A stretch of 64,000 nt of DNA from DASUPK01 sp963736685 (GTDB lineage Bacteria > Actinomycetota > Thermoleophilia > Solirubrobacterales > 70-9): positions 1 to 64,000 of the forward strand of contig CAVTPZ010000034.1 in the NCBI GenBank assembly GCA_963736685.1, written 5' to 3'. The position numbers and the translations under genes were made by a program. Positions 24,687-34,596 of this stretch are shown here, piece after piece. Position 1 is the stretch's first letter; each line of letters begins with the position of its first letter. The notes beneath the pieces were generated by a model. The model searched no databases. It saw only the letters and a list, made by a program, of their open reading frames with translations, and was not told where the DNA came from.

Positions 24687-26349
24687 ACGCCACCCGCGCG
24701 AGAGCCGGCTGCGCCGCTTCAGGGAGCTGCCGCGGTTCAGAATCCGGATTTGGCGGCACCTGCGCCATCGCGTGCTCCGCAAGCGCGGTGATGGTGAGGC
24801 TCGGATTGACGCCTGGGTTGGCCGGGATCGCGGCGCCGTCGCAGACCATCAGGTTCTCGTAGCCGTAGACACGGTTGTGTGCGTCGAGGACTCCGTGCTC
24901 GGGCCCGTCGCCGATCACCGCGCCGCCGAGGATATGGGCGGTCGTCGGGATGTTGAGGCTCGACTCCGTGATCCCGGACTGAGCGACGCCGCCGGTCCGC
25001 TCGGCGAACCACTCCGCCACCCTGGCCGCGGCCGGGATGTAGGTGGGGTTCGGGCGCTCCGGATCCTGCTCGGTCTGCAGCCGGATTCCGCGGGAGAAGC
25101 GCCGGGGCTTCGGAACGAGCCGCATGGCCGCGTCGGTGGTCTGCATGACGAGGAGGATCACGGTGCGGCGCGACCAGCCGAATGGCCAGAGCAATCGCAG
25201 GGTCCGCAGAGGATGGCGGAGCATCGCCCCGATCCACTTCAGCGGGCGAGTCACCCTCGTGCCCGGGCCCGTCATGACGGTGAAGAGCCGGCTCATCAGG
25301 TCGCCGCCGTGGCCGTAGGTCACGACCTCGACGTGCGTGTCCGGGTCGGGATAGATGCTCGAGGTGATCGCAACTGACTCAGCGAAGTCGCGCTCATCGT
25401 CCGGGGCCGTGACGGCCTGGATCGACTCCGAGTTGCTCCGCACCACATGGCCGATCCGATCGCTCAACCGCGGCAGGGAGCCGCGGTGCCGGCAGTCGGC
25501 GAGCAGCTTGTTGGTCCCGAGGGCCCCGGCGGCGACGATCACGCCCCTGGCCGTCAGCCTGCTCGGCCTCCGGCGGGTGAGCCAGGAGCCGGCGCGGCAG
25601 CTGCTCACCCGGTAGCCGTCGCCGCCGTCACCGGCACCGAGCGGGGCGATATCGGTCACCTGGCGCTCGGGCAGGATCTCGACGCCCAGCTTCTCGGCGA
25701 ACCAGAGGTAGTTCTTGACCAGCGTGTTCTTGGCGTTGTGCCGGCAGCCGACCATGCAGCCGCCGCAGCGGACGCAGCCGCTTCTCCGAGGGCCCTCACC
25801 GCCGAAGAAGGGGTCGTCCACCTCGACGCCGGGCTCGCCGAAGAAGGCGCCGACACGGGTCGGCTTGAAGGTGTCCCCGACCCCGATCTCCTCCCCGTAC
25901 TCGCGCAGGAGGTCGTCCGCCGGGCCCTTGTCCGGGTAGGGCGTCACCCCCAGCATGCGCTCGGCGGTCTCGTAGTGGGGGCTGAGCTCGGGCTCCCAGT
26001 CGGCCAGCTCGCCCCACTGGGGGTCCCGGAAGAAGGCCGGGCGGGCCCGGTAGAGGGTGTTGGCGTAGCCGAGGCTGCCTCCGCCCACCCCGGAGCCGGA
26101 GACGATGAAGAGATCCTTGAAGGCGGTCATTCTGAAGACGCCCCGCAGCCCGAGCTTGGGCATCCAGAAGTAGCGGCGGAGGTTCCAGGCCGACTCGGCG
26201 AAGTCCTTATCCCGGTAGCGGCGCCCGCACTCGAGGATCGCGACCCGGTAGCCCTTCTCCGCCAGCCGGAGGGCTGAGACCGATCCGCCGAAGCCGGAGC
26301 CGATCACGATCCAATCGAAGTCGAAGGTTCCTGACCTTGTGTCAGACAC
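24682..26349 (-). CDS. GMC oxidoreductase, cholesterol-oxidase-like
   Basis: This FAD-dependent enzyme belongs to the ChoD-like branch of the glucose-methanol-choline family. It shows the dinucleotide-binding GSGFGGSVSALRLAEKGYRV, RRYFWMPKLGLRG, SGSGVGGGSLGYANTLY, the Cys-rich CVRCGGCMVGCRHNAKNTL, and a C-terminal HILGGAVIGDGPEHG plus NPGVNPSLTITALAEHAM. ChoD-type proteins act on sterols or other hydrophobic alcohols; the substrate here is unproven. GTG 26349 (555 residues) is preferred over GTG 26361 because TAGTGT (minus strand, 26358-26363) is 8 nt upstream. It is divergent from an MCE operon, a pairing that suggests sterol or lipid use. Confidence 0.88.
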   Translation of the reverse strand: MSDTRSGTFDFDWIVIGSGFGGSVSALRLAEKGYRVAILECGRRYRDKDFAESAWNLRRYFWMPKLGLRGVFRMTAFKDLFIVSGSGVGGGSLGYANTLYRARPAFFRDPQWGELADWEPELSPHYETAERMLGVTPYPDKGPADDLLREYGEEIGVGDTFKPTRVGAFFGEPGVEVDDPFFGGEGPRRSGCVRCGGCMVGCRHNAKNTLVKNYLWFAEKLGVEILPERQVTDIAPLGAGDGGDGYRVSSCRAGSWLTRRRPSRLTARGVIVAAGALGTNKLLADCRHRGSLPRLSDRIGHVVRSNSESIQAVTAPDDERDFAESVAITSSIYPDPDTHVEVVTYGHGGDLMSRLFTVMTGPGTRVTRPLKWIGAMLRHPLRTLRLLWPFGWSRRTVILLVMQTTDAAMRLVPKPRRFSRGIRLQTEQDPERPNPTYIPAAARVAEWFAERTGGVAQSGITESSLNIPTTAHILGGAVIGDGPEHGVLDAHNRVYGYENLMVCDGAAIPANPGVNPSLTITALAEHAMAQVPPNPDSEPRQLPEAAQPALARVAS

Positions 26350-26361
26350 TGTGTCGGACAC
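26339..26361. promoter_or_regulatory. Tandem 11-bp palindromes over the GMC gene start
   Basis: GTGTCAGACAC (26339-26349) and GTGTCGGACAC (26351-26361) are perfect odd-centred palindromes 12 bp apart. A half site (ATGTCAG) follows at 26363. They overlap the -10 box and start codon, where a repressor dimer pair could block transcription. They also encode SDTVSDT if the earlier GTG is used, so a coding repeat is the alternative. Confidence 0.45.
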
Positions 26362-26524
26362 TATGTCAGCGCTTTCGCATCAGTCTCGACCGCAGCGCTC
26401 TACCCCGGCGTGATCCCGGCCGGGCAGCTCTCGCCTCGCCCCGCTTAATCTGAACTCAACGCGACTCGGGCCCCGGAAACCGCTTGGGAATGCGGAATCC
26501 GGGCCCTCGGGCGACGGTTCCCCT

Positions 26525-26554
26525 TTGACACCCGCCGAACTGCCTTGACAGTAT
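26525..26554 (+). promoter_or_regulatory. Possible promoter of the MCE operon
   Basis: TTGACA at 26525-26530 is followed after 18 nt by CAGTAT (26549-26554), a weak -10; a second TTGACA lies at 26545-26550. The 265-bp space (26362-26626) between the divergent GMC and MCE genes holds no gene that I can see. Confidence 0.3.
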
Positions 26555-26626
26555 TGGGTAGATGACCGTGCCTGGGCGGGGTACCCCGGCACGGACCATC
26601 TCTCGACGGGTAGGTAGAGGATCCAG

Positions 26627-28057
26627 TTGCCAACAACCAGTGCTGTCGGACGCATCGCTGCGGTCGCCGCCTTGGTCGGCGCGGTGCTCGTGGTCCTGCT
26701 CCTGGTGCTCGGCGGCGGCTCGAGCTACACCGTCACGGCGGAGTTCGAGAACGCCTCGCAGCTGGTCACAGGCAACAACGTCGACGTCGCCGGAGTCCCG
26801 GTCGGCTCGGTCAAGGAGATCTCCCTCTCCGACAACGGCCAGGCCCTGATCAAGCTCGAGATCTCCGACTCCGCCTACACCCCGCTGCCCGCGGGCACCC
26901 ACGCCACGGTCCGCTCCCAGTCTCTCTCGGGGATCGCCAACCGCTACGTCGACCTCGACCTCCCCACCCATGCGGACGGACAGACGATCTCCTCCGGCGG
27001 CGACATCTCCCAGGCCGACACCACCTCCGAGGTCGACCTCGACCAGCTCTTCAACACACTCAATCGGCCCACCGTCTCCCATCTTCAGGAGGTGATTCGC
27101 GGCTTCGCCCGCGCCTATGACGGGGTCGGGGCCAAGGCCAACCGCGGCTTCTACTACCTGAACCCCTTCCTCTCCACCTCGCGGCGGGTCTTCGGGGAGC
27201 TCAACTCGGACCAGGCCAACCTCGACGGCCTGGTGGTGGACGCCGCCGGTCTCACCTCCACCCTCGACGCGAAGTCACCCGAGATCTCCTCGCTGGTGGC
27301 GAACCTGAACGGAATGCTCGGGACGATCGGCTCCGAGCAATCCTCCCTCGCCTCCGCGGTCGGCCAGCTGCCCGACTTCATGCGGCAGTTCAACACGACC
27401 GCGGTCAACCTCCGCGCCGCCCTCGACGACGTCCAGCCCCTGGTCGACGCCACCCGCCCGGTGGCGCGCAAGCTCCAGCCCTTCGCCAAGCGCCTTCGCG
27501 GCTTCGCCCGGGACGCGGTCCCCACCGTCAAGAACCTGAACCAGGTGATCAACTCGCCGGGCCAGAACAACGACCTGATCGAGCTCACCCGCCTGCAGGA
27601 TCCCCTCGCGCAGATCGGGGTCGGGCCGGTGGATCGAAACGGCGCCTCTCGTCCCGGGGCGCTGCCCGCCTCCGCGGACTCGCTTCAGAACTCGCTCTCC
27701 CAGGTCTCCACCCTGCGGGCCTACAGCCCCGAGCTCACCGGGTGGTTCGATGACTTCGGGCACTCAGGGTTCCCGGATGCCTTTGGTGGCATCGGCCGCA
27801 TCTCGACCACCCTCAACGCCTTCAGCCTCGGCGCCCCCTCGGCCGGGCTCCCCTGCAACAGCCTCGTCGACATCCTCCAGATCCCGTCCGGCACCAGCGC
27901 CTGCCAGCTGATCAACCCGGCCGAGCTCACCCACAACCTCGGCATCAAGGACCTCCAGCGCTGCCCCGGCGCCAATGAGCGCGGCCTGAGCTCCGACCAG
28001 CTCACCCAGGGCGGCACGGTCGACTGCGATCCCACCGAGACCCCGATCGGCCCATGA
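26627..28057 (+). CDS. MCE-family protein 1 of operon
   Basis: MCE proteins bind and channel hydrophobic lipids between membranes; in actinobacteria six of them assemble with YrbE permeases. The 476-residue product has one N-terminal membrane helix (about 8-28), the MCE domain (about 33-115: SYTVTAEFENASQLVTGNNV, VAGVPVGSVKEISL), a long alpha-helical region, and a Pro/Gly-rich tail. TTG at 26627 is preceded by AGAGG six bases upstream. It is the first of six genes with stop/start overlaps (ATGA into the next). No yrbE genes precede it, contrary to the usual yrbEA-yrbEB-mceA-F order. Confidence 0.9.
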   Translation: MPTTSAVGRIAAVAALVGAVLVVLLLVLGGGSSYTVTAEFENASQLVTGNNVDVAGVPVGSVKEISLSDNGQALIKLEISDSAYTPLPAGTHATVRSQSLSGIANRYVDLDLPTHADGQTISSGGDISQADTTSEVDLDQLFNTLNRPTVSHLQEVIRGFARAYDGVGAKANRGFYYLNPFLSTSRRVFGELNSDQANLDGLVVDAAGLTSTLDAKSPEISSLVANLNGMLGTIGSEQSSLASAVGQLPDFMRQFNTTAVNLRAALDDVQPLVDATRPVARKLQPFAKRLRGFARDAVPTVKNLNQVINSPGQNNDLIELTRLQDPLAQIGVGPVDRNGASRPGALPASADSLQNSLSQVSTLRAYSPELTGWFDDFGHSGFPDAFGGIGRISTTLNAFSLGAPSAGLPCNSLVDILQIPSGTSACQLINPAELTHNLGIKDLQRCPGANERGLSSDQLTQGGTVDCDPTETPIGP

Positions 28058-29913
28058 AGCGTCTCCTACTCATACTCGGGCTGCTCGCGACGGTCCCCGC
28101 CTATCTGGTGGCGGGCGCGGGCGCGTCCGGCAGCCACACCTACCAGGCGGAGCTCTTCAACGCCTTCGGGCTGGTCAACGGCTCGGAGCTGCGGGTAGCC
28201 GGCGCCAAGGCCGGGACCATCACCAACCTCGACATCACCCCGCAGAAGACCGCGCTCGTGACCTTCGAGGTCGACTCCGGCTTCCCGGAGTTCAAGGCCG
28301 ACGCCAGCTGCTCCTCTGAACCCCAGTCGCTGATCGCCGAGTACTTCCTGGACTGCCAGCCCGGCACCTCGACTCAGCCCCTCACCGGGCCGATCCCCGC
28401 GGCCCGCAACAAGACCACCGTCCAGCCCGACCTGGCGCAGAACACCCTCCGCGAGCCGTTCAAGGACCGCCTCCAGCTCCTGATCAACGAGTTCGGGACC
28501 GCGCTCGACGGCAACGCGGAGAACCTGAATGCCGCGATCCGATCCGGCGCTCCGGCCCTCCAGCAGCTCAAGCAGGTCCTGAACATCCTCGGCCGGCAGA
28601 ACACGACGATCGCCGAGCTCAACACCAACGCGGACACGATCTTCCAGCAGCTCGCGAACCGCAAGGAGGACGTCGTCCACTTCATTGACAACGCGGGCCG
28701 AACCGCCGCGATCTCCGCCGAGCGCTCGAACGACCTGGCGCAGAACTTCCACCTACTCGATGACTTCCTCGCCCAGTTGAAGCCGACCATGTTCCATCTC
28801 GGCAACCTGGCCGAGCAGCAGACCCCGCTGCTCACCGACCTCCATGCCGCGGCGCCCGGTCTCAACAAGCTCGCCACCCATCTGCCGGCATTCAACAGCG
28901 GCACCGAGCAGTCCCTCACCTCACTCGGTGGGGCCGCCCACGTCGGCAAGACCGCCCTCGCCAACAGCCAGGACGAGATCAGCGCCCTCGATCAAGCCAG
29001 CACCAAGGCCTACCCGGCCGCGGACCAGGTGGCTCAGTTCCTCCAGAGCGCCTCCGATCCGAAGAACGCGGGCGAGGAGGACGCCTGCGCCCGCTACGAC
29101 CTCCGCGAGCGGCCCGGGGAGGCCGACCGCCGCGTCCAGCAGCTCGACCAGAAGCTCAGCGGCGACCCCACCTTCACCGGCCTGCACGGCGATCAGACCG
29201 TTTCGTGCAAGTGGGCGAACGGCGCTCCGTCCGGGACCGACCCGAACGGCGGCAACCCCGGCTACTCGGGCTTCGAGGGCCTCCTCAACTACGCCTACAT
29301 CCAGACCAACTCCCTCAACCTCTTCGACCAGCTCGGCCATGCGCTCGGCATCACCCTGATGGAGGCGCCGGGAGTGCCGACGAAGTGCGGGTATCAGACC
29401 GGTCCGCAGGTCCCGGCGAAGGGCGGCGGCAGCACGACCGACCCGAGGAACTTCGCCGAGTGCGCCGGCCTGCTCGGCGACCGGCAGCCGGGCATCAACT
29501 ACGCGCGGCAGCCGAGCGGCCTGTTCGGGCACCTGTCCCGCTACGACAACTCGGTCTGCCCCGACGGCAGCACCGTCCCGGCGATCTGTGACGAGAACAT
29601 CAGCACCCACACCGCCGCCGGCCTGAAGGGGGCGACCCCGGTCCCGGCCCCGGCCCCGGGACAGGCGCCGCAGCCCCAGGCCACCACGCCCCAGCAGCAA
29701 AAGGACATCCAGAAGATCCTGAAGGGCGTCGACCCGAACAAGATCCCGGACGACGTCCGCAAGAAGCTCAAGGACCTGCTTCCGGGCGTGCCTCTCCCAC
29801 AGCTGCCCCAGCTCCCGCAGCTGCCTCCCCTCACGCAGGGCCTCGGCCTGAACTCGAGCGCTCCGAGCGGCTCGACCACCCAGGACCTCCTCAACTTCCT
29901 CCTCGGCCAATGA
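28054..29913 (+). CDS. MCE-family protein 2 of operon
   Basis: At 619 residues it is the longest MCE protein here. It has an N-terminal membrane or signal segment (LLLILGLLATVPAYLVAGAG), an MCE domain (YQAELFNAFGLVNGSELRV, AGAKAGTITNLDI), a helical region, and a C-terminal extension with PAPAPGQAPQPQATTPQQQ and a run of LPQLPQLPQLPPL, which may span the envelope. The ATG overlaps the previous stop (ATGA). A 34-bp gap before the next gene contains GGGAG. Confidence 0.9.
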   Translation: MKRLLLILGLLATVPAYLVAGAGASGSHTYQAELFNAFGLVNGSELRVAGAKAGTITNLDITPQKTALVTFEVDSGFPEFKADASCSSEPQSLIAEYFLDCQPGTSTQPLTGPIPAARNKTTVQPDLAQNTLREPFKDRLQLLINEFGTALDGNAENLNAAIRSGAPALQQLKQVLNILGRQNTTIAELNTNADTIFQQLANRKEDVVHFIDNAGRTAAISAERSNDLAQNFHLLDDFLAQLKPTMFHLGNLAEQQTPLLTDLHAAAPGLNKLATHLPAFNSGTEQSLTSLGGAAHVGKTALANSQDEISALDQASTKAYPAADQVAQFLQSASDPKNAGEEDACARYDLRERPGEADRRVQQLDQKLSGDPTFTGLHGDQTVSCKWANGAPSGTDPNGGNPGYSGFEGLLNYAYIQTNSLNLFDQLGHALGITLMEAPGVPTKCGYQTGPQVPAKGGGSTTDPRNFAECAGLLGDRQPGINYARQPSGLFGHLSRYDNSVCPDGSTVPAICDENISTHTAAGLKGATPVPAPAPGQAPQPQATTPQQQKDIQKILKGVDPNKIPDDVRKKLKDLLPGVPLPQLPQLPQLPPLTQGLGLNSSAPSGSTTQDLLNFLLGQ

Positions 29914-29947
29914 CCATGGCTCCCCGTACATATAGGGAGCACGGACG

Positions 29948-31579
29948 ATGAACGGCCGCGCGCGCATGGGATCGCTGGCGGCCTCGCCGACCATGGTCGG
30001 CGCCATCGCGACGCTGATCGTGATCGTCGCCGTCTTCCTCGCCTACAACGCGAACAACGGGCTGCCCTTCGTGCCCACCTACAGGGTCTCCGCCGAGATC
30101 TGCGACGCCGCCAGGCTCGGGCCGAACAACGAGGTCCGGATCGGCGGCAACCGGGTCGGTGTCGTCGAGTCGGTCAACACCGTGCAGGCGCCGCAGAACA
30201 GCGGCTGCCAGAGCGCGGACGGGTCGAGCGCCTCCACCGTCGCCAAGCTCAACCTGAAGCTGGACAAGAGCGCCGACCCGCTGCCGGCCGACTCCACCAT
30301 TCGGGTTCGCTACCGGTCGTCGTTCGGCCTCAAGTACCTCGAGATCGACCGCGGCACCAGCGAGAGCGGCCTGCCCGCGGGGGCGACCCTGCCGCTCGCC
30401 CAGTCGAGCCCGCAGGTCGAGTTCGACGACGTCTACAACACCTTCGACACCGCAACCCGGGCGAACAGCCAGCGCGTCCTGCAGGGATTCGGCGACGCGT
30501 TCGCCGCCCGGGGCGCCTCCCTGAACGAGGCGATCGGTGCCCTCAACCCGCTGTTCGCCAACCTGAAGCCGGTCTCAACCGCCCTAGCGGATCCGGCCAC
30601 TCAGCTCGTCCGCTTCTTCCCGGAACTCGCCGACGCGGCCCGCATCGTCGCCCCGGTCGCCGTCGACAACGCCCAGCAGTTCACCAACGGCGCGATCGCG
30701 TTCGGCGCGATCTCGTCAGACCCGCAGGCCCTGCGCGACACGATCTCCGGCGGTCCGCCTGCGCTCGAGGCGGGCATCCGCGACCTGCCCCCGCAGCGCC
30801 CGTTCCTCGCGGACTTCGCCGAGTTCTCGCGCCTGCTGCGGCCCGGCGTCAGTGACCTGCGCGCCGCGCTGCCGGAGCTGAACCAGACCGTCCTGCTCGG
30901 ATCGAAGGTGCTACCGCGCACCGTTCAGATGAACAACGACCTGGGTGACGTGATGTCCAACCTCAACGACCTGGTCGCGGACCCGTCGACGCTGACCAGC
31001 CTCACCCGCCTCGGGGACACCTTCAATCTGGTCCAGGATGCCGGCCAGAAGATCGTCCCGGCCCAGACGGTCTGCAACTACTTCACCTACTGGACGACCT
31101 ACCTGACGAGCCACTTCTCGCTGCCGACGCCGTTCGGCTATTCCGAGCGGGTGATCGGGCCGGCGATCGCGGGGTCGGCTGACCCGGCCCACCTGCCTCG
31201 CAACCCGATGGACAACTACTCGGGCGGCCAGGGCGACGGTCGCTTCTCGAGCAACGCGATGACCTCGCCGAGCGACCAGGGCGTCTTCAGCCCGCTGAAC
31301 AGCGCCCCGGACGCCCACGACGGGATCCCGATCCTGCACGGCAATCCCTATGGGCCGACGACCACGGACGGCAAGCCGAACTGCCAGTCGGGCCAGACCG
31401 GCTATCCGCTCGGCGAGTCGCTGATCCCCGGTCAGAGTGCCGACAACCCGACCTTCGGCCCCTCGAACGTCACCAAGGCGGGTGGCGTCCCGCCACTCGG
31501 GAAGGACGACCTCTTCCTCACCCAGGACGGCAAGCGCATCTTCTGGGACTCGGCCAATAACCCCCCTGAGAACCCGTGA
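29948..31579 (+). CDS. MCE-family protein 3 of operon
   Basis: The 543-residue product has a membrane helix (about 15-36, TMVGAIATLIVIVAVFLAY), then the MCE domain (TYRVSAEICDAARLGPNNEV, RIGGNRVGVVESV, FGLKYLEIDRG), followed by a helical region and a hydrophilic tail with proline and glycine. GGGAGCACGGACG upstream of the ATG is a ribosome-binding site. Its stop overlaps the next gene (GTGA). Confidence 0.9.
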   Translation: MNGRARMGSLAASPTMVGAIATLIVIVAVFLAYNANNGLPFVPTYRVSAEICDAARLGPNNEVRIGGNRVGVVESVNTVQAPQNSGCQSADGSSASTVAKLNLKLDKSADPLPADSTIRVRYRSSFGLKYLEIDRGTSESGLPAGATLPLAQSSPQVEFDDVYNTFDTATRANSQRVLQGFGDAFAARGASLNEAIGALNPLFANLKPVSTALADPATQLVRFFPELADAARIVAPVAVDNAQQFTNGAIAFGAISSDPQALRDTISGGPPALEAGIRDLPPQRPFLADFAEFSRLLRPGVSDLRAALPELNQTVLLGSKVLPRTVQMNNDLGDVMSNLNDLVADPSTLTSLTRLGDTFNLVQDAGQKIVPAQTVCNYFTYWTTYLTSHFSLPTPFGYSERVIGPAIAGSADPAHLPRNPMDNYSGGQGDGRFSSNAMTSPSDQGVFSPLNSAPDAHDGIPILHGNPYGPTTTDGKPNCQSGQTGYPLGESLIPGQSADNPTFGPSNVTKAGGVPPLGKDDLFLTQDGKRIFWDSANNPPENP

Positions 31580-33243
31580 ACCGCCCGAACCACAGCCGCC
31601 GCCTCTCCAACCCGCAGATCGGGCTGATCGCGGTCGTGCTCACGCTGTTCGGGTTCTACCTCGCCTTCACGAAGTCGATCCCGTTCGCGGGACACGGCTA
31701 CCAGCTGAAGGCGGTCGTCGGCGACGCCCAGAACATCCGCGCCAAGAGCCCGGTGCGGATCTCCGGCGTGGACGTGGGCGAGGTCAGCGACGTCCAGCAC
31801 CTGACCGACGCGAACGGCAGGGGCCAGGACGCTTCGATCGTGACGATGGACCTGAATGACACGGCCCTGCCCATCCGGCAGGACGCGACGCTCCAGCTGC
31901 GGCCTCGCCTCTTCCTGGAGGGCAACCTGTTCGTCGATCTGCACCCGGGCAGCCCGGGGGCTCCGGAGCTCAACAGCGGGAGCATGATCCCGGAGACCCA
32001 GACTTCGAGCTCCGTCCAGTTCGACCAGGTGCTGACCTCGTTGCAGGCCCCGGTGCGGCAGGACCTCCAGGTCTTCCTCAAGGAGTTCGGCGGAGCGCTC
32101 GACAAGTACGGGGGCGCCAAGGGCCTCCAGGAGTCGTTCCGGACCTCGCCGCCGGCGTACGAGTACACCTCCCAGGTGAACCAGGCGCTGCTCGGCACGC
32201 AGCCCGGAGACCTGGCCGGCTTCGTCTCCAACCTCGACGTCGTCGCCCGGGAGCTGAACGCGAACAGCTCCGACCTCCAGGGCCTGATCACCAACCTCAA
32301 CACGGTCAGCGGCGACTTCGCCGCCCACCAGGCGTCGCTGCGCGACGCGATCGTCGAGCTTCCCAGGGCCCTCGCCGTGGGGCGCCCCGCCCTCTTCAAG
32401 CTCAATCAGGACTTCCCGGCGCTCCGCGCGTTCGCTCGCGAGGCCCTGCCCGGCGTGAAGTCGGCCAACTCGGCGCTCGACTATGCGAATCCGTGGATCG
32501 GTCAGCTGCGCCAGCTGATCTCGGAGAGGGAGCTGCGCGGTCTCGTCGAGGACCTGCGCCCAACCGTGCCGGACCTCGCCGCGCTCAGCAACGACTCGCT
32601 GCCCTTCCTGGAGCAGGTCAGAGCCCTGTCCTCATGCTTCAACAACGTCGTCATCCCCTGGAGCAACACCAATATCCCGAACTCCGACAGCGATCCGGCG
32701 GCGGGGACCGTCTTCCAGGAGACCGCCTACGGACTGAGCGGCGTCGCAGGGGAGAGCCGTTCGGGCGACGCCAACGGGCAGGAGTTCCGCGTGCTCGGCG
32801 GCGGCGGCGGGAACAGCATCGCGCCGTTCAGCACCCCCGACGTGGCCGCGCCGCTCACCGGCGTGACGCCGTTCGGCTTCCTGGGCTCTCAGCCGGCCAA
32901 GCAGTCCTCGGCCAAGACTCCCTTCCGCCCGGACGTGCCGTGTGAGACGCAGGATCCGCCGGATCTCCGCAGCGAGATCGGCCCGGCGCCGGCCTCGAAG
33001 GAAACCGGCAAGAGCCCCGTGTCGGCGACCCCGCGCGAGAACGCGCTCACCTCTCGCTACGCCGACATCCTCTCGCAGCTCACCAACGTGAAGCAGCTCA
33101 AGGCGGCGGGCAAGGACACCGCGGCGAAGCAGCTGCTCGACACCGTCCAGAAGCAGTTCTCCGGCTGGGAGCAGGATTGGACTGCGTTCCAGCGGGCCAA
33201 TGGGATCAAGGCTCCGACCCCGCCGAAGAGGGCGAACGGCTGA
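31576..33243 (+). CDS. MCE-family protein 4 of operon
   Basis: The 555-residue product has an N-terminal helix (GLIAVVLTLFGFYLAF), the MCE domain (YQLKAVVGDAQNIRAKSPV, RISGVDVGEVSDVQHL, LFLEGNLFVDLHPG) and a long helical part. It has a poorly conserved C-terminus with Lys-rich segments. The GTG start overlaps the upstream stop, and its TGA overlaps the ATG of the next gene by one base (TGATG). Confidence 0.9.
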   Translation: MNRPNHSRRLSNPQIGLIAVVLTLFGFYLAFTKSIPFAGHGYQLKAVVGDAQNIRAKSPVRISGVDVGEVSDVQHLTDANGRGQDASIVTMDLNDTALPIRQDATLQLRPRLFLEGNLFVDLHPGSPGAPELNSGSMIPETQTSSSVQFDQVLTSLQAPVRQDLQVFLKEFGGALDKYGGAKGLQESFRTSPPAYEYTSQVNQALLGTQPGDLAGFVSNLDVVARELNANSSDLQGLITNLNTVSGDFAAHQASLRDAIVELPRALAVGRPALFKLNQDFPALRAFAREALPGVKSANSALDYANPWIGQLRQLISERELRGLVEDLRPTVPDLAALSNDSLPFLEQVRALSSCFNNVVIPWSNTNIPNSDSDPAAGTVFQETAYGLSGVAGESRSGDANGQEFRVLGGGGGNSIAPFSTPDVAAPLTGVTPFGFLGSQPAKQSSAKTPFRPDVPCETQDPPDLRSEIGPAPASKETGKSPVSATPRENALTSRYADILSQLTNVKQLKAAGKDTAAKQLLDTVQKQFSGWEQDWTAFQRANGIKAPTPPKRANG

Positions 33244-34596
33244 TGCGCAAGGCGATCCGAGACCACCTGCGCGACTTCCTGGCGATCCTCGGCCTGCTGA
33301 CCGTCGGCCTGCTCGCGACCTACATCATCGTCCAGAACCAGCGACTGCGGATCCCGATACTCGAGGACAAGCCGTTCGAGCTGAAGGCCGACCTGTCGAC
33401 TGCGCAGGCCGTGACGCCTGGTCAGGGCCAGACCGTGCGGGTGGCCGGTGTTCGCGTCGGTGACATCAACGCCGTCGACTACGAGAACGGTCACGCGGTC
33501 GTGACCATGGCCATCGACCGCAAGTTCCTCCCGATCTACAAGAACGCGACGATCCTGCTCAGGCCGAAGACGGGCCTGAAGGACATGTTCCTGGAGCTCG
33601 ACCCGGGAACGAACTATGACCCCAACTCCAACAACGACGAGTTCCAGAACGGCGGATGAGATCCCGGTCGCCAACATCGCTCCCGACACGAACGTCGATC
33701 AGATCCTCTCCGCGCTCGACGGCGACACCAGGGCGTATCTGAGGCTGCTCCTCACCCAGGGCGGCCAGGGGCTGAACGGGCGCGGCAAGGACCTCGGCAA
33801 GCTGTTCGGCAGCCTCGGCCCGATCAACCGCGGCCTGGCGCGCGTCAACACGGAGGTCGCGAAGCGCAAGGCGAATCTCGCCACCCTGATCCACAACATG
33901 AACATCCTCTGGGGCCGCGTCGGCCAGGACGGACAGGGCATCGAGCAGCTCGTCTCGGCCTCCAACCAGGCTCTGGGGGCGATCGCAAGTCAATCGCCCG
34001 ACGTCCAGCGATCCGTCGGGTTGCTCGGCCCGACCCTGCGGACCACCCGGGTCGCGCTCGCCAAGACCGACCAGCTCGCCACGATCCTCGGCCCCGCGGT
34101 GAACAGCCTGCGGCCGTTCGCCCGCAAGCTGAAGCCGGTCAACGACTCGCTCGCCAGCCTCGCGAAGAACACCTATGCCCCCGTCAAGCAGGAGATCCGC
34201 CCGTTCGTCGTCAACGCCCGCCAGCCGGTCCGCGACATCCGGCCGGCGGCCAAGAACCTGGTCCACGCGACCCCGCGCCTGACCACCGTGGGCTCGAAGC
34301 TCAACGAGCTCTTCAACATGGCGGCCTACAACCCGAACGGCGCCGAGGCACCCGGCACGCCCGGCCGCGACGAGGGCTACCTCTACTGGCTGGGCTGGCT
34401 CGCCCACGTCGGCAACAGCACGTTCAGCTCACAGGACGCCCACGGCGCCTACCGCCACGTCTTCCTGCTCGCGACCTGCAACACGGTCAAGTCGATCCTC
34501 GCCTCGAGCCCGGCCGCACCGGTCGTCACCGGGCTTCGGGCAGCTGCTCGGGACGGTGTGCCCACCATGACCCGGACCAACGGAGAAGTGATCTAG
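33243..34596 (+). pseudogene. MCE-family protein 5, split by a frameshift
   Basis: The first frame (33243-33659) encodes an N-terminal helix and MCE domain (TVRVAGVRVGDINAVDY, LKDMFLELDPGTN) and stops at TGA 33657. The +1 frame resumes with DEIPVANIAPDTNVDQILSA and runs to 34596 as a normal MCE helical region. Together they make one product of about 450 residues, like its neighbours. The break is at about 33640-33660. The second frame has an ATG at 33616, but it would start outside any conserved domain. An inserted base, a sequence error, or a rare +1 slip at GGA-TGA are possible. The MCE domain and the helical region are separately intact. Confidence 0.8.

Noticed and set aside
33650..33662. 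Programmed +1 frameshift in the MCE gene
   Set aside because: The site (GGA TGA G) does not resemble the known CTT-TGA-C shift and has no upstream Shine-Dalgarno-like stimulator that I can see. It is kept only as a possibility.
33616..34596. The second part of the fifth MCE gene as an independent protein starting at ATG 33616
   Set aside because: The first residues (MTPTPTTTSSRT) are a frame-shadow of the upstream gene, and the product would lack the membrane anchor and MCE domain. A frameshift is simpler.
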